A stretch of 64,000 bases of DNA from Histomonas meleagridis (Eukaryota > Parabasalia > Tritrichomonadida > Dientamoebidae): NCBI GenBank assembly GCA_020186115.1, contig WSYJ01000092.1:62001-126000 (forward strand). Reading direction: 5' to 3'. The notes under the pieces are model-generated. The model saw nothing but the letters and a program-made list of their open reading frames with translations. It was not told the DNA's origin and searched no databases. The position numbers and the translations under genes were made by a program. Positions 31,922 to 42,815 of this stretch are shown here, piece by piece (within the stretch, counting starts at the first letter, position 1; each line of letters opens with the position of its first letter).

Positions 31922-32209
31922 AACAAAAATTCATATAAATCATAAATTTTTATACAGTTTGTTAGTAAATAGAAATTTTAACATATATTCAGTTTCAAAA
32001 ATATGAATTAATTAAAAAGATTTTTTCATTTTAACATCCTCTTTAGTGAAGTGAGTTAAAAATCGGAATATTGCAAAAATTACAAAATTAAATTGAAAAA
32101 AAATTATTAAATATATATTACTAAATATGTTCTCTATGAATAATGCTACAGTGTAGGCGTGGATTATATTAAAGTGTCTGTGTACAGGTTACTCACTGCA
32201 GTGTATATA
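31922..32209. repeat. Dispersed intergenic repeat, copy 2
   Basis: Second copy of the element at 12917-13190, about 19 kb away in the same orientation. The 57-bp block 32105-32161 is identical to 13104-13160, and TTTAGTGAAGTGAGT (32042-32056) is also unchanged, while the rest has diverged by substitutions and small indels. The neighbours of the two copies are unrelated genes, so the element moves or is duplicated independently of them. No ORF is shared by both copies. Confidence 0.7.
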
Positions 32210-32389
32210 AAATCTAGGAAAACCCTTAGTTAAAGGTTTTTAACCCTGCTCTTCATGTAAAAATTATTCGTTCAAAGAATTCACTCATAATTGTAACTTG
32301 TTTTTTAATTGAACGGATAGAGAAACAAAAATTATAACTTACCAAACACAGCTATAAAAATTGGATAAATTAAGTTATTTTTACAAAAA

Positions 32390-34429
32390 TTAGAGTTCGT
32401 TTTCTATTTTAACTAAAATGTCCCCAAAAGTCGCAGCACCAATTGATGTAACTTCTTTCGGATTAATGTTTTTTAATATTTCTTTTCCATTAAAATATTC
32501 CTGCACAATTTCTTGTGATTGCGGAATAAGCGATGAGCCGCCTGCCAAAACAACTTTGTCGATTTCGTTCTTTTCTATTTTTGCATCATTCAAAATATCT
32601 TTAATTGGATCAAGTAACTTTTGGAAGATGTCTTTGTTGAGTTCTTCAAATTGTTCGCGTGTAATTGTTTCGACAAAATTTTCTTCATCAATTTTGATTA
32701 TTGTTTCATTTGAAAATGTCACTACTTAATTTTGCTATCATTGTTAAGTTCTTTCCGGTCTTTTTTTGGTATTTATTCGAAATAAAATTATTGATATACT
32801 CACCGCCAATTTGTAAATCGCTAAAAGAGAGAAGATCAAGGTACCTAAAATCGTTTTCGAGGAGCAATACGCTTAATGTAGTACTACCAAAGTCAAAAAT
32901 CAATATTTTGCTCCTATCGTATTTATATTTATTAAGGTCATAAGCAATCGCAATGGAAACTGGTTTGTAAAGAAGTCTAATGATGTTTAAACCTTATCGA
33001 TAAGGTATCGGAATTGATTATTGATTTACGTTGAAAATCATTGAAATAGGTTGGAATTCCAACTTCATGGCAAGATGTTTTTCTGAGTTTTCTTTAGTAA
33101 CTTAAGAATAATGATGATTTCTTCGGGAGAAAAATGTTGTTGGATTTTAACATGTGGATAACCTTCTTTGCTTTTGGGAGGAAATTGATTTCGTATTGAG
33201 TTTGGTTGTCAGAGGAATGATGTCTTGCATAAAAGTTAACAAAAGAAGTATCATTTTTAGCTAACGAAGTAAATTTTTGACCTGTTTCAACAAATTGTGT
33301 GGTTGGCGATTCTTCCGACAAAAATATTTCTAAACCATTTTTTAAATGTATATTTTCATTTCCAAGTAAATCCAAGTACACCGTTGGCAAATTACAAATA
33401 TAAACTTTTGCATTATTTCTTCTTTTATATATCAAACTAATTTTCGAGTGTTCCACATTTAAATCCATCACAAGGTGTAAATCCTCATTTGAATGTTTAT
33501 AATGTTTTCCCACAGAATTACATATTAATTCTCCGTTATACAGATTTATGTAATAATTTTTATCAGAAGATAAAATCCATCATAATAACCATATGGTTCT
33601 TTAGCTAAAAACAAGAAATTCTTTGGTAATATCATTAATTCAAATTTATCAAATATATATTGGTTTGCATTATATTTTATATTATCTTTTTCACATACAT
33701 TTTTTCCCAATTAATATTTTCTTCTTTACCTAAAATGAAATATTCACTTAATCTTATTCGTCTTAAAAATAAATTTAATTCTTTATCATTAAGTTTAATT
33801 ATGTATTTATTAATAATTTCATTAAATTTTAATTCTGGTGAATCACAATTTATTAAATCGAAAACAAATTTTTGGAAAATAGAATTTGTTTTTATTTGTA
33901 ATTCGGAATTATTCATATAAATAACTCTCAAAATTAAGAATAAATTTTGTGTTAAATAAAAATATTTTTTATCTTCTAAAAACAAAACATTTGATCTAAA
34001 TCTAACTTCATATATAATAATTACACAACATTCATCAAAATCGAATACATTATTCATTTCAAATTTTTCTATTTTTTGATTAAATGAATTCATAATTGAA
34101 GATTTCAAATGATTTATTTTATTATCCGAAGTTTTTATTTCAGTTTCATTAAAAGTTTTAGGAACTTCATAAGGAATATCCATTTTTTAAATCGCATTTT
34201 GTCCAATTGGACCTAATTCAGTTAATAATTGTATAAAAGATTTTGGTGAATAAGTTTTATATTTAAATCTTTGATACATTAAAGTAATAAAATCATGTTT
34301 TGGAATTTTATTAATTAAATCTTCAAGATTTAGAACATATGATATATTACATGTAGTATTACTTTTATTTAAAGGTTTACCTTTATTAATAAAAGATTTA
34401 TAATAAGTTATTTCGGTAACTTTTTGTAA
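32390..34429 (-). pseudogene. Shattered Hsp70-like gene with N-terminal extension
   Basis: The minus strand reads as an Hsp70-type ATPase domain broken into at least five frames. In order: LVMDLNVEHSKISLI (position of the GIDLGTTYS loop, glycines lost; around 33465), FSPEEIIIILKLLKKTQ, VGIPTYFNDFQRKSI (cf. VPAYFNDAQRQA), SIAIAYDLNK, IFDFGSTTLSVLLLE (cf. DLGGGTFDVS), LQIGGEYINNF, REQFEEL and finally KVVLAGGSSLIPQSQ with FNGKEILKNINPKEVTSIGA. The frame stops at 32390 just after the ATPase domain, with no substrate-binding domain. Upstream, 33600-34429 holds an unrecognised helical region interrupted by an in-frame TAA just before 34183 and a shift near 33680. The ATPase loop is also non-canonical, so the ancestral protein was already divergent or decay is old. 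Confidence 0.75.
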
Positions 34430-35129
34430 TGTTTATATTTATAACTTTTTGATATGTTTATTTTTCCAACTTTATGATTCGGGGTGCCGATACCACTTTT
34501 TGAATATGAAAAGAGTTTGTTCACAACAATTACAGTCAATCTTTCCTATCAATATCTGAAGATGAACATATTTATATTGGAACAGAAATCATATATACAT
34601 GCATTGTGGTTTAATACTCTTTTTAATATAATATTATTATATATTTTATACGTTGATATATCAAAATGCTGAAAAGCAAAACAATAAACTATAAGCAGCA
34701 GATTTTAATGAAAGTAATGAATATGTTAAAATATAAATATAAATTAAATAATTTTTTTTGTTTCTTTCGAAAAATTTAGCGCACACCCGTGAATAATGAC
34801 CACCACTATATGCTGAGCATATTTTATGGCATAGAATGAACAATACAAAGAAGTGCATTAGAGAATACCTGCCAGCATGGCATTGTGCATCATGCATCGT
34901 CGAACGGCAATTTAATGTCACAATTAAATGAGATTTTCATAAATAAGTTTGATGCTATGACACTCCGCATCATGCCTTGAACCTCTGTAAAATTCCATTG
35001 ATATCTAAAAAATGAAGTATTTCACTTGTGCCAAAGACACTAAAGTTTCCATCGTACTAAGGAAAAAGTTTATTTAATATCAAAATTCAAAGAATTATTA
35101 TATCGTTATTTCAGATCACATTTCACAAA
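34430..35129. other. AT-rich intergenic region
   Basis: 700 bp without a supported gene. It carries CACTTTTTGA at 34494-34503 following CCGATAC, another instance of the motif seen at 2404, 7005 and 20108. A 62-codon plus-strand frame and an 86-codon minus-strand frame here have no family features. Confidence 0.35.
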
Positions 35130-38100
35130 TTAATAGTCTTCGTCCTCATCATCCGTTACAGTAATATACAATTGAAGAGCTTCTTCTTCTTGCCGCTTTT
35201 TAGTCCTGTATATCTTTAACGCTACTATAACTCCGATTACAATGACAACTATAACTGCTAATGCGATTAAAGAATACAATATAACTTGCTTTGTCGTAGA
35301 AATCTGTTCGTCTTGTGACTCAAGACATATTTCGAAGTAATTGTCAGGAGGATTTCCGAAGATTCCTTTCCATACGTCATCTCCATAATTTTTATAATCA
35401 ACTTTATATGGTAAGCACAAGTTAATTGGGATTGCCTCGACACCGTTTTTCACTATCCTTGGTATGCCTGTTGAGTTAAAAGCAGAATCATTAAATTCAT
35501 TTGGCTCAGTAGATGGCAAGTCAATACGTGTTAAACTTGTACAATTTTCGAAGATATCTAAAAAGCTTGGCGTAACGTATGATAACTTAGGCATTATAAT
35601 AGTTTTAAGATTTGAACAATTCATAAATAGACCTTTTGCCTCATTAAGGAATTGAAAAGCTCTTAATGCCACCTTCTGTAACGAGCTGCAATACGCGAAA
35701 GCTTTTTCTTTAATAGTTTCAACATTTGATCCTATTGTTAAATCTATTAAAGAAGTACAACCATAAAATGCTTGATTTCCAACATACTTAACAGCTGGTA
35801 GATAAGCCTTTTGTAAAGAAACGCAGTTCTTAAAAGCGTAATCATCTACATGAGTTGCACATTCGAAGGAAACCTCTTCCAATCCGTTATGATCCATAAA
35901 CGGTCCACGCAAAACGTATTTCAAGTAGTCAAATTTTATGCTTTTCAAAGCTTTACAATACACCAATTGAGTTGCCAACAATTTCAATGGTGGGCAGTCA
36001 ATTATTTGTAAACGTATGCAATTCACTAGTGAACCTTCTAATATGCATGTGCATTTTGGTATATGAATATCATATAAATTAGTACAATCATTAAACATCC
36101 CTTTTGTAATATCATGGATTTTCGGTAATGTTATCGAAGATAATGTGGTACAACTTGAAAAACAATCGCCTTGTATAAATTGACAATTAGGTAATTCGAC
36201 CGTTTGTAATAACTGACAATTATTAAAAGTGCAATTTGTCAGATATATTACGTTTGGTAATTTGGTCGTGTTTAAGCCACCATTACAAAAGCTTCCATGA
36301 CCTACTTTCGCTAGTGATGGGAGTTCAACATTTAATAATCTACTACATTTATAAAATGACATTTTACCAATTTCTTTGATTTTGGGTAATTCAATTCCAA
36401 TTAAATACTCACAATAACTTAGCATATAATCTCCAGCATATTCAAGGTTTTCAAGTTTGACATAAGTTGTTTCAGACGAATTATAAAATGCATAGTCCTT
36501 AACGCTTTTTAAACTAGGAAATTCAAAACTTAAATAAATACCCTCTAGAAATCCTGATTGGGCAGATTGAAGCTTAGGCATTTCCATTTTTTTGATGGGG
36601 CAATAAATAAATACTTGTGTACCAATGGAAATGCATTCAGGAAAATTTACTACTGACAAGTTCAAGCAATATGCGAATACAAAATTTGAACATTTTTTCA
36701 GATAATTTAATTCTAATATCGTTAATTTTTGACAATTAAAGAATGCATATGATTCAATTTCTTCTACCTTTGGTAATATTAATGTTTCTAATGAACGACA
36801 ATTGTAAAAAGCTTCAAATGAAACAAATTTAGCTGATGAGAAATTAGCTTTTTTTAACGAGTATATATAGCGTAAGAAATACTCTGGAATTTCTGTAAGC
36901 TTTGCAAACTCGACATCAGAAGTATCACTTCCGATTCCATATAACATTGAACTATTACAAGATTCTAATGATTGGAATTTTAATGTAGTAAGCTTCCTGC
37001 AGCCTTGGAATAAGTAATTGCCGGCTATTTGGAGACTTGGTAATGATACTCTTTGTAAGAAGAAAGAATCTTCAAATGCGCGGAAAAATATTTGTTTGAC
37101 TTTTGGAAACTCGACTTCTTCCAAGGAAACACAGGCGCGAAATCCATAGGAGCCAATGATTTCGGCATTGGATAAGTTGACATGGATTAATGATGAGCAA
37201 TATTCAAACGCATGTTGCGAGATATATTGAGCGTTGGGCAAGTCAATTGATTTAAGTTTGACACAACACGAAAAGCAGCTCTCTGAGACGTTTGTGACTT
37301 CCGGAATTTGAATGTACTCCAGACGTAAAAAGTTCTTAAACATGCCCGGAGTGGTACTTTGGAGTGATAAACAATCGATTTCTTGAATATAAGTTTTGAT
37401 TTGTTGAATGAGATAATCGGGAATTGTTGTCATGATCGAGAGATTTAGTTTGGCAATGGTACAGCCTATGAACGTGGTTGAAGTGAAGTTGTTAACAGAG
37501 GGAAAAACTGCATTGTATATGGAACAATATGAAAACGAATAATCATCAAGAAATTCTGTATCGGGTAATTTGACTTCTTTGATGTCACAGCCTGAAAATG
37601 CATCACTGGGAATCGTTTTGATATTGCAAATGGTGACATTAGATAAAACTGAATTTTTAAATGCTGAGTTTTTGATGATTTGACAGTTTAAAAATTCATA
37701 AGAAAGTAATGACTCATCACTACCAGTTCCACTTAGTGATTCAAATCCTATTTCAATACAATTTGGAATTGAAAAAAAATTCAGATTTTTGCACTGACTA
37801 AATGCCTTTTCACCTATAATGATATTAGGTGATTCTATGATAAGGCATTTAAGCTCTGTATGTGAATAAAAGGAATAATCCGGAATTCGATCATTTTCAA
37901 AATTTACATCTGAATATACAATAAAATCATGACAATTATAATATCTTACTGAAAAGTTTTGAATATCTGCTTGTGTAATTGTTCCTTCATAAAATTTTAA
38001 AGAATTTACATTTGAAAAATTTGTTACAGTTATATTAACTATTGCTTCTAATGAGTCACCAGAACTGTTTGTGATGTCGTTTACATTTACTGTGATTTGA

Positions 38101-38138
38101 CTGATAGATAAAACAACAAATATTATGTAGAAAGACAT
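35130..38138 (-). CDS. BspA-like leucine-rich-repeat surface protein with transmembrane anchor
   Basis: From the ATG at 38138 this is a 1,002-residue type I membrane protein. A signal peptide (MSFYIIFVVLSISQIT) is followed by about 35 LRR_5/TpLRR repeats of the form FxNCxxLxxIxLPxxxxIxxxAF (CSSLIHVNLSNAEIIGSYGF, CTSLIDLTIGSNVETIKEKA). One strong membrane helix (VILYSLIALAVIVVIVIGVI) comes next, and a short acidic cytoplasmic tail ends in DDEDEDY. BspA-like proteins form the largest surface family of trichomonads and are linked to adherence to host cells and bacteria. Here the role is inferred from family membership. The frame is open upstream to an ATG at 38297, but those 53 residues lack signal features, so 38138 is preferred. 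It is divergent with the phosphoesterase gene. Confidence 0.9.
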   Translation of the reverse strand: MSFYIIFVVLSISQITVNVNDITNSSGDSLEAIVNITVTNFSNVNSLKFYEGTITQADIQNFSVRYYNCHDFIVYSDVNFENDRIPDYSFYSHTELKCLIIESPNIIIGEKAFSQCKNLNFFSIPNCIEIGFESLSGTGSDESLLSYEFLNCQIIKNSAFKNSVLSNVTICNIKTIPSDAFSGCDIKEVKLPDTEFLDDYSFSYCSIYNAVFPSVNNFTSTTFIGCTIAKLNLSIMTTIPDYLIQQIKTYIQEIDCLSLQSTTPGMFKNFLRLEYIQIPEVTNVSESCFSCCVKLKSIDLPNAQYISQHAFEYCSSLIHVNLSNAEIIGSYGFRACVSLEEVEFPKVKQIFFRAFEDSFFLQRVSLPSLQIAGNYLFQGCRKLTTLKFQSLESCNSSMLYGIGSDTSDVEFAKLTEIPEYFLRYIYSLKKANFSSAKFVSFEAFYNCRSLETLILPKVEEIESYAFFNCQKLTILELNYLKKCSNFVFAYCLNLSVVNFPECISIGTQVFIYCPIKKMEMPKLQSAQSGFLEGIYLSFEFPSLKSVKDYAFYNSSETTYVKLENLEYAGDYMLSYCEYLIGIELPKIKEIGKMSFYKCSRLLNVELPSLAKVGHGSFCNGGLNTTKLPNVIYLTNCTFNNCQLLQTVELPNCQFIQGDCFSSCTTLSSITLPKIHDITKGMFNDCTNLYDIHIPKCTCILEGSLVNCIRLQIIDCPPLKLLATQLVYCKALKSIKFDYLKYVLRGPFMDHNGLEEVSFECATHVDDYAFKNCVSLQKAYLPAVKYVGNQAFYGCTSLIDLTIGSNVETIKEKAFAYCSSLQKVALRAFQFLNEAKGLFMNCSNLKTIIMPKLSYVTPSFLDIFENCTSLTRIDLPSTEPNEFNDSAFNSTGIPRIVKNGVEAIPINLCLPYKVDYKNYGDDVWKGIFGNPPDNYFEICLESQDEQISTTKQVILYSLIALAVIVVIVIGVIVALKIYRTKKRQEEEALQLYITVTDDEDEDY

Positions 38139-38513
38139 CAGTTGTAACTGAAGGATTCTCGTACCGTTAAAACTGTCAGAGTGCCGACAACGATAAAAAT
38201 TTACCTTAAGAGTCACTTTTGTCGTAAATAATAACCTCATCCAAAAAGCAACTGATAATATCTTCTTTTCTATACAATTATTCACAGTAATAATCATCAG
38301 AGTTGATATAGTGATATGCTTTGGTTTATTTTCATTTTAAAAATTATAATTTGTTTGTAATGTAAAAGTTAGATCATCACATATTAAATTAGTTGGATTC
38401 AAAAATATTACCAATTTTACTAAATGTCCTCTTTAGTACATCTAAAAATATATAATTATGGAAGTATAAATCGATTTGTGGATTTTAAACCACTATTGAA
38501 TGATTTTTAATCG
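38139..38513. promoter_or_regulatory. Divergent intergenic region
   Basis: 375 bp between the divergent BspA-like and TMEM62-like genes, presumed to hold both promoters. AT-rich. GTACCGTTAAAACTG near 38161 is a possible Myb-like site close to the BspA-like start. No strong core element was recognised. Confidence 0.3.
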
Positions 38514-40475
38514 ATGGTTTCTTTCAAATATTTGTATGAGAAGATTCAATTCAATTTGACTTTAATGATTGGCAAGCTCATTGCTTCCCAGTTTATTTGG
38601 GTTATAATTTTTGCCGTCATTTTTATTCCTCTAACATTAACTTATTATCAAAAAAACATTTCTGGGCCAATTTCAAGTGTATCTTCCGGATGGAAAAGAA
38701 GTTCAATACCATTTATTTTTGTACATGTCACAGATACACACATTAACTCTCTCAATGAGCAATATGAAAAGAATTTACGAAAAGCAATATCATCAAGTTC
38801 TCTTTTTCATCCAGATGCATTTTTACATACAGGAGATGGTGTTGATGATTGGACCAGAATTAAGCGCCCTCGCTTTGGTACGCAACTTCCTCAAGAACAT
38901 CAAAAATACCAAGAATTAATTCAAGATTTTTTCCCAAATTTTACATATGTTTTTGGTACAACTGGTAATCATGATCTCTTTCATTTATATAGCTATGATT
39001 CCGACAATCTAAACTATCGTAAATATTTTCCATATCAAAACAAATTTAATTCATATGAAGAATTTATGGTTTCCAAGTATGAAACCCAAGACCTTACCTT
39101 TATTTTCTTGAATGGTGTTAATTTCCCTACGTGTCATACCTCATTATCATTTTGGATTAATCCATCTGTTCAATTTCTTGATCGTCTTGAAGCAGTTCTT
39201 GATAATTGTAGTACCACCAAAAAGATAATTCTTGCAGGACATCATCCTATCGATAGTTATCTTGGTGATAGTAAATCAAGTTCATCGAAGACGTTTAAAG
39301 AAATAATTGACGACGATCGTATTATCGGTTTCTTTTCCGGACACCATCATCCGTCCACACCCAAGTATGAGCACCAAAACTCGTACATTGATTATATTGG
39401 CTGTGATGTTAAGCAACGTGGTACTTATGGCTTAGTTACTGTTGATAATGATCGAATCTTTTATCATAACATTAATCCGAATAACCCACCAACAGCACTT
39501 CTAACATATCCTATCCCATATGATCAAACATCTAGTGTCAGTGGGTTTGATGAAGATCAATCTACAATACGAATTATCTCATTTGGCGATTCGCCAATTA
39601 ACATCTCAATCACTGGCGATATCACTGCCGACATAGAAGACGTCCATTCCATTAAGCCAGGAATGTTTTTATACCGATATCCATTAAATGAATTAACCGA
39701 AGGCAAACATTATTTAAAATTTACGGGAGACTTCGAATATGAAATTGAGTTCCAATACAAAGGAATGATCACAAACATTGAAGTCAACATTGATAACAAA
39801 CGAAATCTAATCGACATCATGAAGTTAGGTCTTGGCATCTTATGGGCGTTTTTGATATATGTTACATTTCCAGTTGACAAAATCTTTAACTCGTTTAATA
39901 TCCGATATCGAGTCTGGGTCATAGCTAAAGAGACATTAGTTTTACCTAAGTATTGGATCATTGCAATCAGCGGCTTAGGACTGCGGTCAATGTTTTTAGG
40001 AATACCAATAATCCAACGCATTATAATATTTGTAATTGTTATGTATCATATCTTTTTGCCATTGTTTTTCACCGATTGCGAGGGAAAGGTTACGATGTAT
40101 TGGACCTTCGGCACGATTGTCGGAGGGAAAATAATCAACGACGATTATTCCCCGTATTATGTTTTAGTGTTTTTCATCGCTGTGATTATTCCGATGGTTA
40201 TTGTGATGGCTTCGATTGGTGTGGGTATGAATAGATTGGTGTCGTTGATAGAAATGGGAATAGCTGTGGCGCTGGGTATAGCTTTGATGTATATATTTTA
40301 CTTTTTGCCGGCGTCTGAGGCAACGGGAATAGGATACCAATTGTCGGCGGTCGACTATTGGTTCACTTTGTTAATTTACGTTTTGGTGTTATATACACTG
40401 ATAAAAGTGGAGCCGGGTGTGGCACACTCAATGACAGTGACGTTGTTGGATCAGAGTTTCGATTTTGGTGTGTAA
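38514..40475 (+). CDS. TMEM62-like membrane metallophosphoesterase
   Basis: A 653-residue protein. An N-terminal membrane helix (~residues 24-45) precedes a calcineurin-like phosphoesterase domain with the metal-binding motifs FVHVTDTHI (D-H), HTGDGVDDW (GD), GTTGNHD (GNHD), LAGHHP and FSGHHHPS. A beta-rich linker and about six to seven C-terminal transmembrane helices (ILWAFLIYVTF, IIIFVIVMYHIFLPLFF, YVLVFFIAVIIPMVIVMASI, ALMYIFYFLP) follow. This arrangement matches the eukaryotic TMEM62 family of unknown substrate. The catalytic domain would face the lumen or the exterior. All metal ligands appear intact. The start ATG is the first of the frame, and the stop is TAAA. Codon third positions become richer in G toward the 3' end (after ~40000). 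Confidence 0.8.
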   Translation: MVSFKYLYEKIQFNLTLMIGKLIASQFIWVIIFAVIFIPLTLTYYQKNISGPISSVSSGWKRSSIPFIFVHVTDTHINSLNEQYEKNLRKAISSSSLFHPDAFLHTGDGVDDWTRIKRPRFGTQLPQEHQKYQELIQDFFPNFTYVFGTTGNHDLFHLYSYDSDNLNYRKYFPYQNKFNSYEEFMVSKYETQDLTFIFLNGVNFPTCHTSLSFWINPSVQFLDRLEAVLDNCSTTKKIILAGHHPIDSYLGDSKSSSSKTFKEIIDDDRIIGFFSGHHHPSTPKYEHQNSYIDYIGCDVKQRGTYGLVTVDNDRIFYHNINPNNPPTALLTYPIPYDQTSSVSGFDEDQSTIRIISFGDSPINISITGDITADIEDVHSIKPGMFLYRYPLNELTEGKHYLKFTGDFEYEIEFQYKGMITNIEVNIDNKRNLIDIMKLGLGILWAFLIYVTFPVDKIFNSFNIRYRVWVIAKETLVLPKYWIIAISGLGLRSMFLGIPIIQRIIIFVIVMYHIFLPLFFTDCEGKVTMYWTFGTIVGGKIINDDYSPYYVLVFFIAVIIPMVIVMASIGVGMNRLVSLIEMGIAVALGIALMYIFYFLPASEATGIGYQLSAVDYWFTLLIYVLVLYTLIKVEPGVAHSMTVTLLDQSFDFGV

Positions 40476-41787
40476 AAACTAAGTAAAAAAATATTTTTTT
40501 TATGATGAAAAACTGTTTTGGAATTAACATAAATTCAAAGTAGAAATTGTTTTTATAATTAAAATTCAAATTTCCAATTGGTTGACATTCAATATTTGAA
40601 AAGAAAAATATTCATAATCATATGTTTGATAAAAAATATGAAATTTATCAATTTTTAGCCAAAATCTGTAAATGGTGTTTTTCTATTATTGAAGATTTTT
40701 ACTATACCTTAAAGTTAAAATAATTTTATTTTTTAAATATATTTTTTTTTTAATATACATGAACAAATTCTATATACCATACTTTCTTAAATTTCTATAT
40801 TTTAGCAATGTTCGGAGAATTGATTCCATTATCGGGATCGAAAATTAATGATTCAATTTTTTTTCCTTTGTTATGTATATTAAAAAATTTCAACAAGTTT
40901 AGAGTCTGTTATTCTTGGAAATAATGTTAAAACAATTGGTAATGGAGTATTTAAAAATTGTATTTTATTAGAAAATATTATGATACCGAAATCAGTTACT
41001 TCAATTGGATATAATCATATTGAGAAACTGAATATGATATCAATGAGCACATTTTATTTCCATATTTACTAATAATTATAATAAGTATAAATTCTATATT
41101 ATAATTTTTATTTAATATTTTTATATGATAACTATAGATATTTGTAGAAAAAGTAAATTATCAATTTCAAATACACGATATAATTGATTCAATTAATATT
41201 AAATTTATGAAGTAAATATGTTATTAGATTAATCATTTGAAAAAAAAATTAAAAAAGGAAAATTAGGGGGAGGGGAAAAAAACAAAAGAAAAAGAGAGGT
41301 AAAAAGAAATAAGGAGAAAAAAACTTTGTAATTAATAAAAAAAAAAACATAATAAAAAACATGAGGTGAGCTGGTTGTTATGATTTACTTCTTAAATTTA
41401 AAATTAATTGAATCAATTATATCGTGGATTATTATTATATCGCAGGCGCCTGCGCCAATAAAGGAACAAAAATGATCAATTTTTTTTTTTAAAAAACACG
41501 TATACATTTCTATGATACATAACATTTAGAATTAACTTACAATGTATATTCTTATGTTTATAAATATTTAGAATTTTATGGAACATATGCTGAGAAATTT
41601 GAATTTTTTGTTTAAAGCGTCAGTTTTTCACCTCTTTTCTCATAAAAAAAACGTTTAAAATTGAATACATTTTCCATAACCGTTTGTGACTTTTCCGCTT
41701 CAAACCTCATGCAGCCGTTACAATTTCTGTTGAAAAACCGAACAAACCTATGAGTTTTTGAATACATTCCCACCAAAAACAAATAAA
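40476..41787. other. Long AT-rich intergenic region with purine-rich tract
   Basis: 1.3 kb between two same-strand genes. It contains the LRR remnant listed separately (40902-41072), a 100-bp purine-rich tract (about 41238-41350, runs of A and G) and, near the next start, AACCGTT at 41678-41684, a Myb-like element that recurs in the window. CAGGCGCCTGCGCC near 41443 is an isolated GC-rich near-palindrome. Confidence 0.4.
40902..41072 (+). pseudogene. Remnant of BspA-like LRR protein
   Basis: Fifty-six codons ending in TAA encode about two LRR_5 units: ESVILGNNVKTIGNGVFKNC, then LLENIMIPKSVTSIGYNH. The fit to LxxVxLGxxVxxIxxxAFxxCxxLxxIxIPxSVTxIG is good. There is no start codon, signal peptide or anchor, so it is a fragment. 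It is the third such remnant in the window, after 20549-20704 and 26809-27235. Confidence 0.65.
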
Positions 41788-42723
41788 ATGGAGATAGGAA
41801 GGAAAAGAAAAAGGATTCCTGCAGGTGGTGAACGCAAAGTATATGATCATCTCCCAATGATTCCATATCTAGATTTTGGTGAGTGTGTTGGTCAAGGACA
41901 TTTTTCTCATGTATATAAAGCTCTTTATAAAAAAGAGCATCTTGCAGCAGTAAAAATTGTTGAAAGAGGAAGCGAGCGACTAATTAAAAACGAAATACAA
42001 CTTCTCCAGGAACTAAAAGGTGCTCCTCATATTGTTCAATTGTATGAAGTCATTGAACAGGAGCAAACACTTCTTGTTTTTGAGTACCTCCAAAGCATCG
42101 ACCAAAGCCAAATTTTCGCACACTTAAGTTTGAATCGGCTAAGATTCCTTCTCAGCTCCGTTCTTGAAGGTCTTGCTGCAGCACATGCACTTGGCATTGT
42201 TCACAGAGATGTTAAAATTGGTAATATCAATATTTCACCCCATTTCAAAGATGTCAAATTACTTGATTGGGGTTGTGGAATTCATGTCTCCAACGATATG
42301 TCTTCAAAAGCAGGTTCTAGACAGTGTAGGTCACCTGAAATGCTTATGGGGTATCGTGATTATGGTACAGGCTGCGATACTTGGGCTGTTGGTATATTCA
42401 TTATTTATCTGCTCTCAAACGGAAACATTCCTTGGAAGGCAAGAACAACAGTTCTAGCACTCAAAGAAATGACACACTACTTCGGTGGAAGGAATTTCAT
42501 GGAAATTGCACATAAACTGAATCTAGTTATTACCCCTGAGATGGAAGAAGATTGGGTTCAAGAGCCAGATAAGCAGATAGAATCATGTTTTTCTCCACAG
42601 TTGAAACATTTGCAAGATCCAGATTTAATTGATTTAATGCACAAGCTGCTAAATTTGAACATTAAAAAGAGAATTTCGGCAGAACAAGCATTACAACACC
42701 CCTTTTTCAAAAAATCCAAATAA
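41788..42723 (+). CDS. Casein kinase 2 alpha-like protein kinase
   Basis: A 311-residue Ser/Thr kinase resembling the catalytic subunit of CK2. The Gly loop is CVGQGHFSHVYKA, the ATP lysine is in AAVKIV (Lys56), the catalytic loop is HRDVKIGNINI, and the metal site reads DWG (LLDWGCGIHV), a hallmark of CK2alpha in place of DFG. The activation segment AGSRQCRSPEMLMGYRDYGT parallels the CK2 [21 protein letters not shown] segment, with the unusual deviation that the RYFKGPEL stretch is RQCRSPEM. The basic cluster KRKRI near the N-terminus could be a nuclear signal. The length is a little short of CK2alpha (~330). A stretch upstream to a TTG at 41758 is in frame but ATG at 41788 is the natural start. 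CK2 regulates many pathways, and a divergent paralogue is more likely than the main enzyme. Confidence 0.8.
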   Translation: MEIGRKRKRIPAGGERKVYDHLPMIPYLDFGECVGQGHFSHVYKALYKKEHLAAVKIVERGSERLIKNEIQLLQELKGAPHIVQLYEVIEQEQTLLVFEYLQSIDQSQIFAHLSLNRLRFLLSSVLEGLAAAHALGIVHRDVKIGNINISPHFKDVKLLDWGCGIHVSNDMSSKAGSRQCRSPEMLMGYRDYGTGCDTWAVGIFIIYLLSNGNIPWKARTTVLALKEMTHYFGGRNFMEIAHKLNLVITPEMEEDWVQEPDKQIESCFSPQLKHLQDPDLIDLMHKLLNLNIKKRISAEQALQHPFFKKSK

Positions 42724-42815
42724 AGAAAATACTCTATTAATACAATTTAATAACAGATTATGTAAACCATTCTTTTTTTCAGAACAAAGTGGTTATTTCC
42801 ACTTTTTAAATATAT

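Noticed and set aside
34484-34921. ORFs of 62 and 86 codons on opposite strands
   Set aside because: AT-rich, no family features, one lacks an ATG.
38139-38297. Upstream in-frame ATG of the BspA-like gene
   Set aside because: Would place 53 residues before the signal peptide.
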